Notes: generated by a model not told the origin, from the letters alone. A DNA stretch of 64,000 nucleotides from Methanoprimaticola sp047501175 (GCF_047501175.1 NZ_JBEQWH010000002.1:210294-274293); one strand, 5' to 3'. Shown: positions 15,140-23,727, counted from the stretch's first letter. A program made the numbers and translations.

Positions 15140-15922
15140 TCACTCTCCGTTAACGATCTCATCCCACTCTTCCCTGATCTGCTTCCAGTCGTAGCCAGCG
15201 AGCAGCTTGGCAGCGATGAGGGGGGTCTGGGGTGCCTTCTCGGAGTAGATTCCGAGGTCGTAGGAGTTGGCGAAGTCCCTGTTGACTGCTCCTCCGCATC
15301 CCATGATGGGGGTGTTGTAGCCCTTCTCCTTCAGGATCTGGGCCTCAGCGGGGAAGGCGGTCATGGTGGTGGTCATCAGAGCGGTACCGGAGATGAAGAG
15401 GGGCTTGACCTCCTCGACCTTGGCGACAGCGTCGACGATGGGGACGTCACGTCCCATGTCGATGACGTTGTAACCGGATGCCCTCATCATGACAGCGGCG
15501 ATGTTCTTTCCGATGTCGTGGGGGTCTCCCTCGGCTGCGTGCATGACGACGGTTGCCTTAGGCTGGAGTCCACCGGGAACCTGCTTCTCAGCGAGTGCGA
15601 TTCCGATCTCCATGGTCTTGGCGGCCATCATAATCTCAGGCAGGTAGTAGACGTGCTCTGCGTACAGCTTCGCGACAACTTCCATTCCGGCAACAAGTCC
15701 GTCATTGATGATCACGAGCGGGTCCTTCTCCTTCAGAGCCTGCATAACGGTAGGTCCGACGGTCTTGAACCTCATGTACATAACCTCCTCAGCGACCTTG
15801 TTCAGGACAGGGTCGGTAGGGAGGAGCTTTTTAGCCATTTCCTCGGGCGTGACCTCGACCTGCATGTCGACGTCGTAGCGCTTGAGGACTTTGCTAAAGT
15901 CTGCACCTTCGCAACTAAGCAT
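15140..15922 (-). CDS. mtaC: Methanol corrinoid protein MtaC (copy 2)
   Basis: A 260-residue corrinoid-binding protein. An N-terminal helical cap is followed by a B12-binding Rossmann domain with the lower-ligand motif GDPHDIGKNI (D-x-H-x-x-G), the S/T-rich GTALMTTTMTAF loop and GCGGAVNR. It carries the methyl group from MtaB to MtaA. The ATG at 15922 has a good GGAGGAAA site 5-6 nt upstream. It is first in a mtaC-mtaB operon. Confidence 0.97.
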   Translation of the reverse strand: MLSCEGADFSKVLKRYDVDMQVEVTPEEMAKKLLPTDPVLNKVAEEVMYMRFKTVGPTVMQALKEKDPLVIINDGLVAGMEVVAKLYAEHVYYLPEIMMAAKTMEIGIALAEKQVPGGLQPKATVVMHAAEGDPHDIGKNIAAVMMRASGYNVIDMGRDVPIVDAVAKVEEVKPLFISGTALMTTTMTAFPAEAQILKEKGYNTPIMGCGGAVNRDFANSYDLGIYSEKAPQTPLIAAKLLAGYDWKQIREEWDEIVNGE

Positions 15923-16272
15923 TCTATTTCCTCCGTAAGGGCCGAACACCCTTACAATCGCCGAAAAAGAGGATTTGGTATTTTAGGAATTTGATGGATG
16001 TTTCTAATATCCATACATTTGATTGTATTATTATTTAAAAAACATACCATATCTCCCATCCAACTAGTGGGTTATGTAGTGTTGTATATAATATTATCTA
16101 TTCATTGGATAGGATACATCCAACAACATAGTACAAAACCATACTGTCACTTCAATGAGAAAACATGCCCACCATGACTGCTGGCTCATGTCAGAAACAG
16201 CCAATGTTCCGCAAAGACCGGACGGATCTTCGGAGAGAACGCTGGATGATGATGGATGGATGAAAAGGATGT
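15923..16272 (-). promoter_or_regulatory. AT-rich promoter and leader region of mtaCB copy 2
   Basis: About 350 bp without a gene. TATA-like boxes are near 16033-16040 (TTTAAATA on the minus strand) and 16083-16092. Two palindromes share half-sites: ATGGAT-N9-ATCCAT at 15994-16014 and TTGGAT-N7-ATCCAA at 16105-16123. A similar element lies upstream of the other mta operon. The expected transcript has a leader of roughly 90 nt. Only the sequence elements are seen; control by a methanol regulator is inferred. Confidence 0.5.
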
Positions 16273-16288
16273 GGGGCCCGAAGGCCCC
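16273..16288 (-). terminator. Terminator of the first mtaCB operon
   Basis: A 6-bp GGGGCC/GGCCCC stem with a 4-nt CGAA loop lies 28 bp past the mtaB copy 1 stop, so the two mtaCB pairs are probably separate transcription units. Confidence 0.6.
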
Positions 16289-16315
16289 GTAAATGGTTTG
16301 GGGGATGAATCAGAC

Positions 16316-17716
16316 TCAGAGTCCGTAGTTCTTCGGGTCGTAGAGAGGCACAAGGTCCTTGTACTTCTTGTCGGCGTAGTCGAAGAACTTACCCTCGTCG
16401 TCGGGCAGTGCCTCGAGGTCCTTGATGATGACATTGAGGACTTCGAGCTGCTTGTTGGTGAGGGCGAGCTCCTTGGTGTCGTATCCGTTCTTGATGATCT
16501 TGGCTGCGGTGAGACCGGCTGCCCTGGCCCTGAGGTAGATGTTGTTTCCGTTCTCAGCGATGGCCTGTCCGATCTTGTAGGCGTTGTCGTAGGCGAGGAT
16601 GTATCCCTCGGGTCCACGTGCCCTGTCGGAGATCATGTACAGGTCCCTGAGGGTCTTCTCCTGTCCGCACTGGATGGCGGTGTTCATCAGGGAAGCCTCG
16701 TATCCGATGGATCCGAGCCAGCACTGGACGGAGGTTCCTCCGAACTCGGGGTGGTACTCGACGGACTCGTTGGACCAGAGGTCACAGCACTGTGCGATCA
16801 GGTTACCCTGGAGATCGCAGTGTGCGCACTGGCAGTTCTTACCCTCCTGAGCGGCGGGCTTTCCGGTGATGGCCTTCACGATGGGTCCCTCGTATCCGCA
16901 GTCCTTGTCGGGTCCGGTGGCGCCGCACTCGGGTGCCACAAGGGTCCTGGCTGCAGAGATGGCCCTGGTCACAGCGGAGAAGGTCCTCTGGACATCGTTG
17001 TCGAGGTATCCTCCGGCCATGAACATAGAGGTGTTGGCTCCGGAACAGTTGGTGTCTCCTCCAGCGACGACCTTGTTCTTCTTGCAGATGTCGATGAACT
17101 GGGACCATACGTACTCCATGTCGATGGATCCGAGGTATCCGACACCGAACAGGAAGGCGGTGATGTCTCCGTTGGTGACAGCGTAGTCGGCGAGCTCTTT
17201 TCCGCCGAGGGTCTCACAGGAGAGGATGTCTGCTCCGTTCTCGCATGCGATCTCGGCGCAGTTGAACAGTGCCTCGGGGTAGGCGTGCTTTCCGCCCATT
17301 CCGGGCCTGTATCCCTCTTCAGCCTCACGCTGGTCGGGGATGGTCTGCCTGACTGCACAGTTGATTCCGTACTCCTCGTGGAACTTCTCACAGATAGCCT
17401 TCTGTCCCTCGACAACGGGGGTGGCCATCTTGGGGTTACCCATCTGGGAGATCCACTCGGTCTCGAGCTGGACGTCGGGGAATCCAACGGTGACTGCCCT
17501 GTTGAGGACATCCTTGGAGATGTAGTCGACGTACTCCTTCCTCAGAGTCTCGGGGTCCTTCTCCTTTCCGGGCCTGGGTCCGTAGTTGATCTCAGGGATA
17601 ACGCGGCCGGCTCCGACCTTGATTCCGAATCCGTAGGAGATAGGGAATTTGGAGGTTCCGAAGACCATTTCATCCGCGCTGCTGTAAGCCATTTTGGTGC
17701 ATCTTGTTGCTGCCAT
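16316..17716 (-). CDS. mtaB: Methanol:corrinoid methyltransferase MtaB (copy 1)
   Basis: A 466-residue MtaB paralogue of the gene at 13731, with the same zinc-site blocks (GGDTNCSGAN; EGKNCQCAHCDL) and full length. A 131-bp stretch (16719-16849) is identical at the DNA level to 14134-14264 in copy 2, although flanking regions have diverged. The ATG at 17716 follows the mtaC stop by 5 bp. Separate promoters and diverged regions suggest differentially used isoenzymes, as known for Methanosarcina mta paralogues. Confidence 0.97.
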   Translation of the reverse strand: MAATRCTKMAYSSADEMVFGTSKFPISYGFGIKVGAGRVIPEINYGPRPGKEKDPETLRKEYVDYISKDVLNRAVTVGFPDVQLETEWISQMGNPKMATPVVEGQKAICEKFHEEYGINCAVRQTIPDQREAEEGYRPGMGGKHAYPEALFNCAEIACENGADILSCETLGGKELADYAVTNGDITAFLFGVGYLGSIDMEYVWSQFIDICKKNKVVAGGDTNCSGANTSMFMAGGYLDNDVQRTFSAVTRAISAARTLVAPECGATGPDKDCGYEGPIVKAITGKPAAQEGKNCQCAHCDLQGNLIAQCCDLWSNESVEYHPEFGGTSVQCWLGSIGYEASLMNTAIQCGQEKTLRDLYMISDRARGPEGYILAYDNAYKIGQAIAENGNNIYLRARAAGLTAAKIIKNGYDTKELALTNKQLEVLNVIIKDLEALPDDEGKFFDYADKKYKDLVPLYDPKNYGL

Positions 17717-17721
17717 CTTAA

Positions 17722-18507
17722 TCACTCCTCCCCGTTGACGATGTTGTCCCACTCGTCCCTTATTCTCTTCCAGTCGTATCCAGCAAGGATCTTGTCTGCG
17801 ATGGGCGGGGTCTGGGGTGCCTTCTCGGAGTAGATTCCCAGAGGGAAGGACTCTGCGAAGTCCCTGTTAACTGCACCGCCTGCTGCCATGAAGGGGAGTT
17901 CGACGCCGTCTGCGACGAGCTTCTCGGCTGCCCTGGGGAATGCAGTCATAGTGGTGGTCATGAGAGCGGTACCGGTGACCATGATGGGCTTGACCTCCTT
18001 GACTTTGGCGACGACATCGACGACTGCGACGTCCTTACCCATGTCAATGACGGTGTATCCGGAGGACCTGAGCATGACAGCGGCGATGTTCTTTCCGATG
18101 TCGTGGGGGTCTCCCTCGGCCGCGTGCATGACGACGGTTCCTTTGGTCTCTCTTCCGCCGGGGATCTGCTTCTCGGCGATGGCGATTCCGATCTCCATGG
18201 TCTTGGCGGCCATCATGATCTCGGGCAGGTAGTAGATGTGCTCTGCGTACAGTTTCGCGACGCACTCCATTCCTACGACGAGTCCGTTGTTGATGATGTC
18301 AAGGGGCTGCTTGGACTGGAGAGCCTTGGTGGTGGCAGGTCCGACGTCCTTGAACTTCATGTACAGGACGGTCTCCGCGACCTCTTTGAGAACGGGGTCT
18401 GCGGGCAGCATTTTCTTTGCAACGGCCTCAGGGGTGGTCTCGTTCTGAGCATCAACGTCGTAGCGTTTCAGGATCTTCCCGAAGTCCACCTTCTTGTAGT
18501 CAATCAT
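17722..18507 (-). CDS. mtaC: Methanol corrinoid protein MtaC (copy 1)
   Basis: A 261-residue corrinoid protein with the GDPHDIGKNI cobalamin-ligand motif and the GTALMTTTMTAF loop. The ATG at 18507 has a strong GGAGGAAAA ribosome site 4-5 nt upstream. It is the first gene of the upstream mtaCB pair and is preceded by a long AT-rich promoter region. Confidence 0.97.
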   Translation of the reverse strand: MIDYKKVDFGKILKRYDVDAQNETTPEAVAKKMLPADPVLKEVAETVLYMKFKDVGPATTKALQSKQPLDIINNGLVVGMECVAKLYAEHIYYLPEIMMAAKTMEIGIAIAEKQIPGGRETKGTVVMHAAEGDPHDIGKNIAAVMLRSSGYTVIDMGKDVAVVDVVAKVKEVKPIMVTGTALMTTTMTAFPRAAEKLVADGVELPFMAAGGAVNRDFAESFPLGIYSEKAPQTPPIADKILAGYDWKRIRDEWDNIVNGEE

Positions 18508-18999
18508 ATGTTTTCCTCCTATGTCTCGTCGGAATCGCTCCCAACTCAACGGATTCCCAATTCCTATCGATTGTATTTAATCGATGTTAAGGATGGTACA
18601 TACATCCCTACTTTTTATATTCCTACATATCTTTTATATATTAGTGTCCGCAACTTTTCATTGATAACTCAATAAGTTGCTATTTCATTTATATATTATA
18701 TTTAAATAAAAAAGCCTATAATATAAAGAAAAACAATATTATCCTAATTAGATAATTATTGTAATTATTTCTATAATTCGGAATTTCAAACAGTCAATCC
18801 GTACAGACAATCGGCGATTACCGGAGTATTTTGATGGATATATCGTGCATCCAACCACCCTTGCCCCCATGCAGCACACACCATTTTTCTTGCGATACCT
18901 ATAGTAAATAATAGCAGGCGGTGGCAGGCATAGTTAACTGAGCTAAACCTGGAAATTATCCTTGCAATGGGTATATATGATTGAGTTATTGGGTCACTC
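18508..18999. promoter_or_regulatory. Divergent promoter region between mtaCB copy 1 and the COG0523/RamA operon
   Basis: About 490 bp of very AT-rich sequence with no gene. For mtaC on the minus strand, a TATATAAAAG box (18631-18640) predicts a leader of about 100 nt. Just upstream of that box is a two-part palindrome at 18650-18680 (GCAACTT...ATTGA-TAAC-TCAAT-AAGTTGC). A TGGAT-N9-ATCCA element lies at 18835-18853 and resembles those of copy 2. On the plus strand, GGTATATATG (about 18968-18977) is 27 bp before the COG0523 ATG and suits a leaderless start. Confidence 0.55.
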
Positions 19000-19587
19000 A
19001 TGTATGTCTACATACTGGGTGGCTTCCTCGGAAGCGGGAAGACCACTCTGCTGATGAAATTGGCCTCCATGTATACGAAACGCGGCGAGAAGACCGCCCT
19101 CCTCGTAAACGAATCTGGAGAGATCGGAGTAGACGGCGCCACCCTGAAGGCCCAGGGATACGACGCGATGGAACTGCCCAACGGATGCATCTGCTGCTCC
19201 CTCTCGGGGACCCTGCAGACCGCCCTGAAGAACATCAAGAACGACATCGACCCCGACATAATCATCGTCGAGCCCACCGGACTCGCCCTCCCCCACAAGG
19301 TGAAGGAGCTCGTCAACGTGTCGATGATCGACCCCGACGAGACGTACATCATCGGGATCGCGGACATCCAGAGGTTCGACGACCTCGTCAAGAAGAAGGA
19401 GCAGTTCTTCAAGATGCAGATGTCCCACGCGGACTTCATCATAATCAACAAGAAGGACCTCGCCAGGCCCGGACAGATCGAGGAGGTCACCAAGTGGCTC
19501 AACTCCGAGTTCCCCAACAGGCCGGTATTCTCCGTCTCCGCCAAGACCGACGAGAACATCGATCAGCTCTACGAGATGATGAGATGA
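19000..19587 (+). CDS. COG0523/CobW-type GTPase, short form (metallochaperone)
   Basis: A 195-residue G3E GTPase. It shows Walker A GGFLGSGKTTLL, the ESGEIGVD switch, the CxCC metal-site NGCICCSLSG, EPTGLALP and the NKKD base motif. The GCICC motif is the hallmark of the COG0523 (CobW/ZNG) metal-insertion GTPases. Usual members have a C-terminal CobW_C domain and about 300-400 residues; here the protein stops after the G domain, and the next gene (overlapping by ATGA) may supply the missing part. The neighbourhood (mtaBC, RamA) suggests zinc or cobalt delivery to the methanol methyltransferase system, which is inference. Confidence 0.88.
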   Translation: MYVYILGGFLGSGKTTLLMKLASMYTKRGEKTALLVNESGEIGVDGATLKAQGYDAMELPNGCICCSLSGTLQTALKNIKNDIDPDIIIVEPTGLALPHKVKELVNVSMIDPDETYIIGIADIQRFDDLVKKKEQFFKMQMSHADFIIINKKDLARPGQIEEVTKWLNSEFPNRPVFSVSAKTDENIDQLYEMMR

Positions 19588-20297
19588 GCGACGGACACCA
19601 CCATCACCACCATGACGGCGAGGAATGCCATTGCCACGATCACGACCACCACCATGATCATGACCATGAGCAGACGTCCCTCGAGGTCGCCGACGGATGC
19701 GCGGAGGGCCTGCAGGGTACCATCACCGGATGGAACGCGGACGCCGAGGCCAGGATGGCGAAGGCCCTCCTGTCCGTCGGACAGTGGGTCACCAAGGAGT
19801 CCGGATGCCTCCTCGGCCACATCAAGGCGGCCGTCGTGGACGGGGACGGGAAGGGACTGACCCTGAACCTCACCGATCTCGAGAACGGCGTGGAGCACCA
19901 CGGCACCCTCGAGCCCATGGAGAAGGTCCGCTTCACATTCATGTGCGCCGTCGTCGACGTGGACGAGCACGAGCTCAGGCACAGGATGTTCCACGCGATC
20001 GACGACACCGGACTCGACTACGAGCTGGACGAGCATGTGGAATGCCACTGCCACGATCACGACCATGAGCACCACCATCACCACCATGACGGCGAGGAGT
20101 GTCACTGCCATGACCATGAGCACCATCATGACCACGATCACGAGTGCCATTGCCACGATCACCACCACCATGACGGTGAGGAATGCCACTGCCATGACCA
20201 TCATCACGATCACGAAGAGGGCCGCAGGGATGCAGAGCCCGAGAAGAAGGAGAAGAAAGGCTCCTTCCTCGACAGACTACGGAGGAAAACAAAATGA
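19584..20297 (+). CDS. Histidine-rich metal-binding protein, partner of the COG0523 GTPase
   Basis: A 237-residue protein with extreme His-rich ends: a natural run of six His directly after MSDG, and a C-terminal segment (about 152-215) with repeated HHHHDGEECHCHDH units. Between them is an ordinary globular domain (about 30-150: GCAEGLQGTITGWNADAEARMAKALLSVG...LRHRMFHAIDDTGLDYELDEH). The central domain may correspond to the C-terminal domain missing from the upstream GTPase, while the His/Cys/Asp repeats would store or deliver Zn, Co or Ni. Start and stop both overlap neighbouring genes by four bases (ATGA), so expression is coupled. Confidence 0.82.
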   Translation: MSDGHHHHHHDGEECHCHDHDHHHDHDHEQTSLEVADGCAEGLQGTITGWNADAEARMAKALLSVGQWVTKESGCLLGHIKAAVVDGDGKGLTLNLTDLENGVEHHGTLEPMEKVRFTFMCAVVDVDEHELRHRMFHAIDDTGLDYELDEHVECHCHDHDHEHHHHHHDGEECHCHDHEHHHDHDHECHCHDHHHHDGEECHCHDHHHDHEEGRRDAEPEKKEKKGSFLDRLRRKTK

Positions 20298-21910
20298 GCT
20301 ACGGAATATCGATCGACATAGGAACCAGCGGGAGCAGGGCCCATGCCGTGGACCTGAAGGACGGTAAGATCCTGTCCACATCGGTCACGGAATGCCACCC
20401 CCTCCCGGGTGCCAACATCATGGACCACCTGACGTTCTGCATCAACGTGGGCACGGATGTCGCGCACAAGATCCTCATCGATACGGAGAACAAACTGATC
20501 AGGACCCTCGGCGTGGACCTCAATCAGGTCGAGAGGGTGAGCATCTGCGGGAACCCCATACAGCTCTCGCTGTTCCAGGGGATCCCCGTCGACGACCTCG
20601 CCTTCGCAGGGGAGAACGCCCACAAGGCCAGGGGGATCCAGGCCCAGAAGAGGGATGCTGGAGTGTTCTCCGCCGTCGACGTCGGGCTCGATGTCAAGGA
20701 CGGGTGCGAGCTTCTCGTCCCGCCCGCGATCAGACACGAGATCGGCGCGGACGCCCTCGCCATGATGTACAAGAGCGGGTTCCTGGACGATAAGAGGAAC
20801 TGCCTCGTCACGGACTACGGGACGAACGCTGAGATGGCCCTGAAGATCGGGGACGAGATCTACACCGGATCCGCCGCGGCGGGACCCGCCATGGAGGGAC
20901 AGTCCATCAAATGCGGGATGCTCGCAGGGCCCGGAGCCATCTCCGACCTGACCTACGACTTCCAGTGGGTCACACAGGTCCTCGACGACGACATCCTCCC
21001 CAAGGACGGGGACAGGGTCGACTTCGGACTCGAGACCATAACCCCCTCCGGACCCATGCACGGCAAGGCGACCGGGATCACCGGTACTGGTGTCATCGCC
21101 GCCGTCGCCGCGGCACTGGACGGGAACCTCTGGAAGAAGGGCAAGCTCACCACCAGCGATGGGAAGCTCCACCTCCAGGACGGGGTCTACATCGACTCCC
21201 ACGACATATCCGAGGCCCTGAAGGCCATCGGTGCCATGCGCGCCGGGCACTTCACCCTGCTGGAGCATGCCGGCATCAAGTTCGAGGACATGAAGGTCAT
21301 GTACATGGCCGGGGCCTCCGGTACGTACGTGGACGCCGTGAAGGCCAGGGACGTCGGACTCCTTCCGCCCTCCTGCGACACGATCTACCAGTGGGGCAAC
21401 ACCTCGCTCGCCATGGCGACCGACATCCTCAAGGACCCCGAGCTGCTGGACACCCTCCAGGGAATCGCCAACGGCATCAGGGCCAACCACATCATGTTCG
21501 CCGGCGACAAGATCTTCGAGCAGATCTACACCCAGGAGCTCGCACTGTGCGACGAGGGCATGCCCATGGAGATGTACAACTCCAACAACGTCATGGCAGG
21601 ACTGCAGGAGCTGCCCAAGCCCCGCGGGACCCCGACCATCCACCGCATGGTGCAGCGTGACATCCCCGACCTCGGAGAGCGCGGACTGTTCATCATGCAC
21701 GAGCTCGGGACCCAGCTCCGCGGCTACATGGAGGGCTGCACCGGGTGCAAGAAGTGCGAGAGGGAGTGCCCCGAGCATGCCCTCACCGTCAAGGACGACA
21801 AGGAGATCGTCGTCGAGACCAAGAACTGTCTCGGCACAGCGTGCTACCGCTGCCAGTTCTCCTGTCCCGAGAAGGTCTACAAGTACGACAATCTCAAGCT
21901 CTCCCTGTGA
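20294..21910 (+). CDS. RamA-like corrinoid protein reductive activase
   Basis: A 538-residue ASKHA-fold activase with a C-terminal ferredoxin-like domain. The N terminus has the GISIDIGTSGSRAHAVDL ATP-binding start, later DYGTNAEMALKIGD and MYMAGASGTYVD. The C terminus has two Cys clusters (CTGCKKCERECPE, near 485, and CLGTACYRCQFSCPE, near 515) for Fe-S clusters. RamA-type proteins reduce inactive Co(II) corrinoid to Co(I) using ATP, restoring methyltransferase activity. Position next to mtaCB suggests MtaC is a substrate. The stop is TGA and there is no in-frame TAG. Confidence 0.92.
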   Translation: MSYGISIDIGTSGSRAHAVDLKDGKILSTSVTECHPLPGANIMDHLTFCINVGTDVAHKILIDTENKLIRTLGVDLNQVERVSICGNPIQLSLFQGIPVDDLAFAGENAHKARGIQAQKRDAGVFSAVDVGLDVKDGCELLVPPAIRHEIGADALAMMYKSGFLDDKRNCLVTDYGTNAEMALKIGDEIYTGSAAAGPAMEGQSIKCGMLAGPGAISDLTYDFQWVTQVLDDDILPKDGDRVDFGLETITPSGPMHGKATGITGTGVIAAVAAALDGNLWKKGKLTTSDGKLHLQDGVYIDSHDISEALKAIGAMRAGHFTLLEHAGIKFEDMKVMYMAGASGTYVDAVKARDVGLLPPSCDTIYQWGNTSLAMATDILKDPELLDTLQGIANGIRANHIMFAGDKIFEQIYTQELALCDEGMPMEMYNSNNVMAGLQELPKPRGTPTIHRMVQRDIPDLGERGLFIMHELGTQLRGYMEGCTGCKKCERECPEHALTVKDDKEIVVETKNCLGTACYRCQFSCPEKVYKYDNLKLSL

Positions 21911-21924
21911 GCTTGGTCGTCAAC

Positions 21925-21940
21925 GGGGTCTTCGGACCCC
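21925..21940. terminator. Terminator between convergent genes
   Basis: GGGGTC-TTCG-GACCCC, a 6-bp stem closed by a stable UUCG loop, lies in the 39-bp gap between the convergent RamA-like and nitroreductase genes and could serve both strands. Confidence 0.65.
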
Positions 21941-21949
21941 CTCTTAACC

Positions 21950-22747
21950 TCACATCATTCTGACGTCCGGCACATCGCGGGGGACGGTCCTCCTGAACCT
22001 GGACCTCGGGTGGCCTATCACGAACACCGCGCCCAGCACAAGGTCCTCGGACATCCCAGGGAAGAACCCCATGAACCTTCCGTGGTCCTCATCGTCGGCC
22101 ATCTGTATCCAATGGGAGTAGAACCCTCCCAGGCCCATCGCGCAGGCCATGAGCTCTATGCGCGCCATGGCTATGACCGAATCCTCCCTGTGCTTGGAGA
22201 ACGCCAGTATCATCTGGCGCCCCTCCCACAGGAGCGGGTTGTTCCCCATGGGGAACGGGTCGTTCAGATAGTCGATCAGCTGCCTTATCCGGGGGAGCTC
22301 GTCGGCCCTGGGGGACATTATGTCCGCTATGTGGAGCATGAACCTCCTGAGGTCCCTGTCGATGACGACGAAGCGCACATCGGCCGAGTTCTGCACCGAG
22401 GGAGAGGTCCCTGCCGCCCTGAACAGCGAACCGAACTCCTCCTCCGTCACCGGGTCCGTGGTGAACCACCTGCTGCTCCTTCTCCTCTCCATGAGGTCCA
22501 TCAGATCGGCCGGGGCTATCGGGGGTGCCCGCGGATCGTACTCCCTCGGCTCGAAGTCCGGATACCTGGTCAGTGAGATGGCATTCTCCGGACATATCGC
22601 GAGACAGTGGCCGCAATCGAAGCATCCCATGCCCCCTCCGGTCTCCGACGGGTGCCCCACCTCCATGACGATGTTGCCGCGGATACAGACGGAGGCGCAT
22701 GCGGAACAGCCGATGCAACGGAAAAGGTCTATGGATAGGTGATCCAT
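21950..22747 (-). CDS. Nitroreductase with N-terminal 2x[4Fe-4S] ferredoxin domain
   Basis: A 265-residue protein. An N-terminal ferredoxin domain carries CIGCSACASVC (about 11-21) and CFDCGHCLAIC (about 42-52). It is followed by a nitroreductase-like FMN domain: RRSSRWFTTDPV, GTSPSVQNSADVRFVV and the C-terminal GAVFVIGHPRSRFRR. The electron donor is probably ferredoxin-type, passing to FMN; the substrate is unknown. The start at 22747 (MDHLSIDL) is chosen because residues upstream to 22807 lack family similarity. Confidence 0.88.
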   Translation of the reverse strand: MDHLSIDLFRCIGCSACASVCIRGNIVMEVGHPSETGGGMGCFDCGHCLAICPENAISLTRYPDFEPREYDPRAPPIAPADLMDLMERRRSSRWFTTDPVTEEEFGSLFRAAGTSPSVQNSADVRFVVIDRDLRRFMLHIADIMSPRADELPRIRQLIDYLNDPFPMGNNPLLWEGRQMILAFSKHREDSVIAMARIELMACAMGLGGFYSHWIQMADDEDHGRFMGFFPGMSEDLVLGAVFVIGHPRSRFRRTVPRDVPDVRMM

Positions 22748-22803
22748 GACATGAAAGTGCCCGGACCCCCTATAATGGTTGGGGGCCCGGTCAAGGTTTG
22801 ACG

Positions 22804-23727
22804 TCACTCCATGACGTTCTCGGAACGCAGTTCCTCGAGGATCTCCTTCCTGAGGGCTGTGAACTCAGGGGACGCACGGTCCCTGGGCCATTCCCAGGGG
22901 ATGTCGAAGATCGATTTGATCGATGCGGGCCTCTTGGTGAGCACGACTATCCTGTCCGAGAGGTAGACGGCCTCGTCCACCGAGTGTGTGATGAATATGA
23001 CGGTCTGATCGGTCTTCATCAGGATGTTGACGAAGTTCTCCTGCATCAGATTCCTAGTCTGCGCGTCGAGAGCACCGAACGGCTCATCCATCAGAAGCAC
23101 CTCCGGACTTGTGGCGAGTGCCCTTGCTATTGCGACACGCTGCTTCATCCCACCGGACAGCTCATGGACGCGAGCATCCGCGAACTGATCCAGACCCACC
23201 ATCTCCAGAAGCTCGTCGGACCTCCTGTTACGCTCCTCCTTGGGAACCTTCGCGATCTCGAGTCCGAACTCGATGTTCTTCCTCACGGACCTCCAGGGGA
23301 ACAATGCGAAATCCTGGAATACCATCCCGCGGTCCGGCCCGGGACCCTCGCATCTCCTCCCATCGATCGTTATCTCCCCGGATGTGGGCGTAAGCAGTCC
23401 AGCTATCATCCTCAGCAGGGTGGTCTTTCCACATCCCGATGGCCCGACTATGCTGATGAGCTCCCCTTTCTTGACATCCAGATCGAAGTTCTCTATCGCG
23501 ACGGTCTCGGAATCGTCCGTCTTGTAGGTCTTCCCGAGATTGCGGATGGAGATGAGGATGTCATCCGGAACCACAAGGTCCCTGGACCCATATCCTTGGA
23601 CAATGTCGGTCGAATCTACGACAGGGACCAATGCGGACTCATCATCTACAGGACAGATGTCCTCATCGATCGCTACCAAGGACTGCTCGTCCACTGCAAC
23701 TACGGACTTGTCTTCCTCGGTCATCAT
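22804..23727 (-). CDS. ABC transporter ATPase, sulfonate/nitrate/taurine type
   Basis: A 307-residue importer ATPase. Walker A GPSGCGKTTLL, Q-loop MVFQDFALFPWRSV, signature LSGGMKQRVAIARAL, Walker B VLLMDEPFGALD and H-loop FITHSVDEA are all present, in the SsuB/TauB style. The first 55 residues are an acidic low-complexity extension absent from most family members. The start at 23727 overlaps the permease stop by four bases. It forms an importer with the two upstream genes. The substrate may be a sulfonate or similar small acid, which is inference from the family. Confidence 0.92.
   Translation of the reverse strand: MMTEEDKSVVAVDEQSLVAIDEDICPVDDESALVPVVDSTDIVQGYGSRDLVVPDDILISIRNLGKTYKTDDSETVAIENFDLDVKKGELISIVGPSGCGKTTLLRMIAGLLTPTSGEITIDGRRCEGPGPDRGMVFQDFALFPWRSVRKNIEFGLEIAKVPKEERNRRSDELLEMVGLDQFADARVHELSGGMKQRVAIARALATSPEVLLMDEPFGALDAQTRNLMQENFVNILMKTDQTVIFITHSVDEAVYLSDRIVVLTKRPASIKSIFDIPWEWPRDRASPEFTALRKEILEELRSENVME

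Noticed and set aside
13662..17833. Long plus-strand frames opposite mtaB and mtaC
   Set aside because: Leu/Val/Gly/Asp-rich shadows of the methyltransferase genes; no start signals.
13731..18507. Possible pyrrolysine (in-frame TAG) in the methyltransferases
   Set aside because: Both mtaB genes read through at full MtaB length without any in-frame TAG; MtaB is known not to use pyrrolysine.
19596..19613. Six-His run as an artificial tag or vector contamination
   Set aside because: It is one of several natural His-rich repeats in the same protein and lies in a normal operon; no vector sequence is present.
20040..20215. Repeated His-codon block considered as a CRISPR or tandem DNA repeat
   Set aside because: The repeats are protein-level (HHHHDGEECHCHDH) with variable DNA, no spacer structure. 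No CRISPR array is seen anywhere in the window.
20210..21778. 522-codon minus-strand frame opposite the RamA-like gene
   Set aside because: Antisense of a strongly conserved activase with intact Cys clusters.
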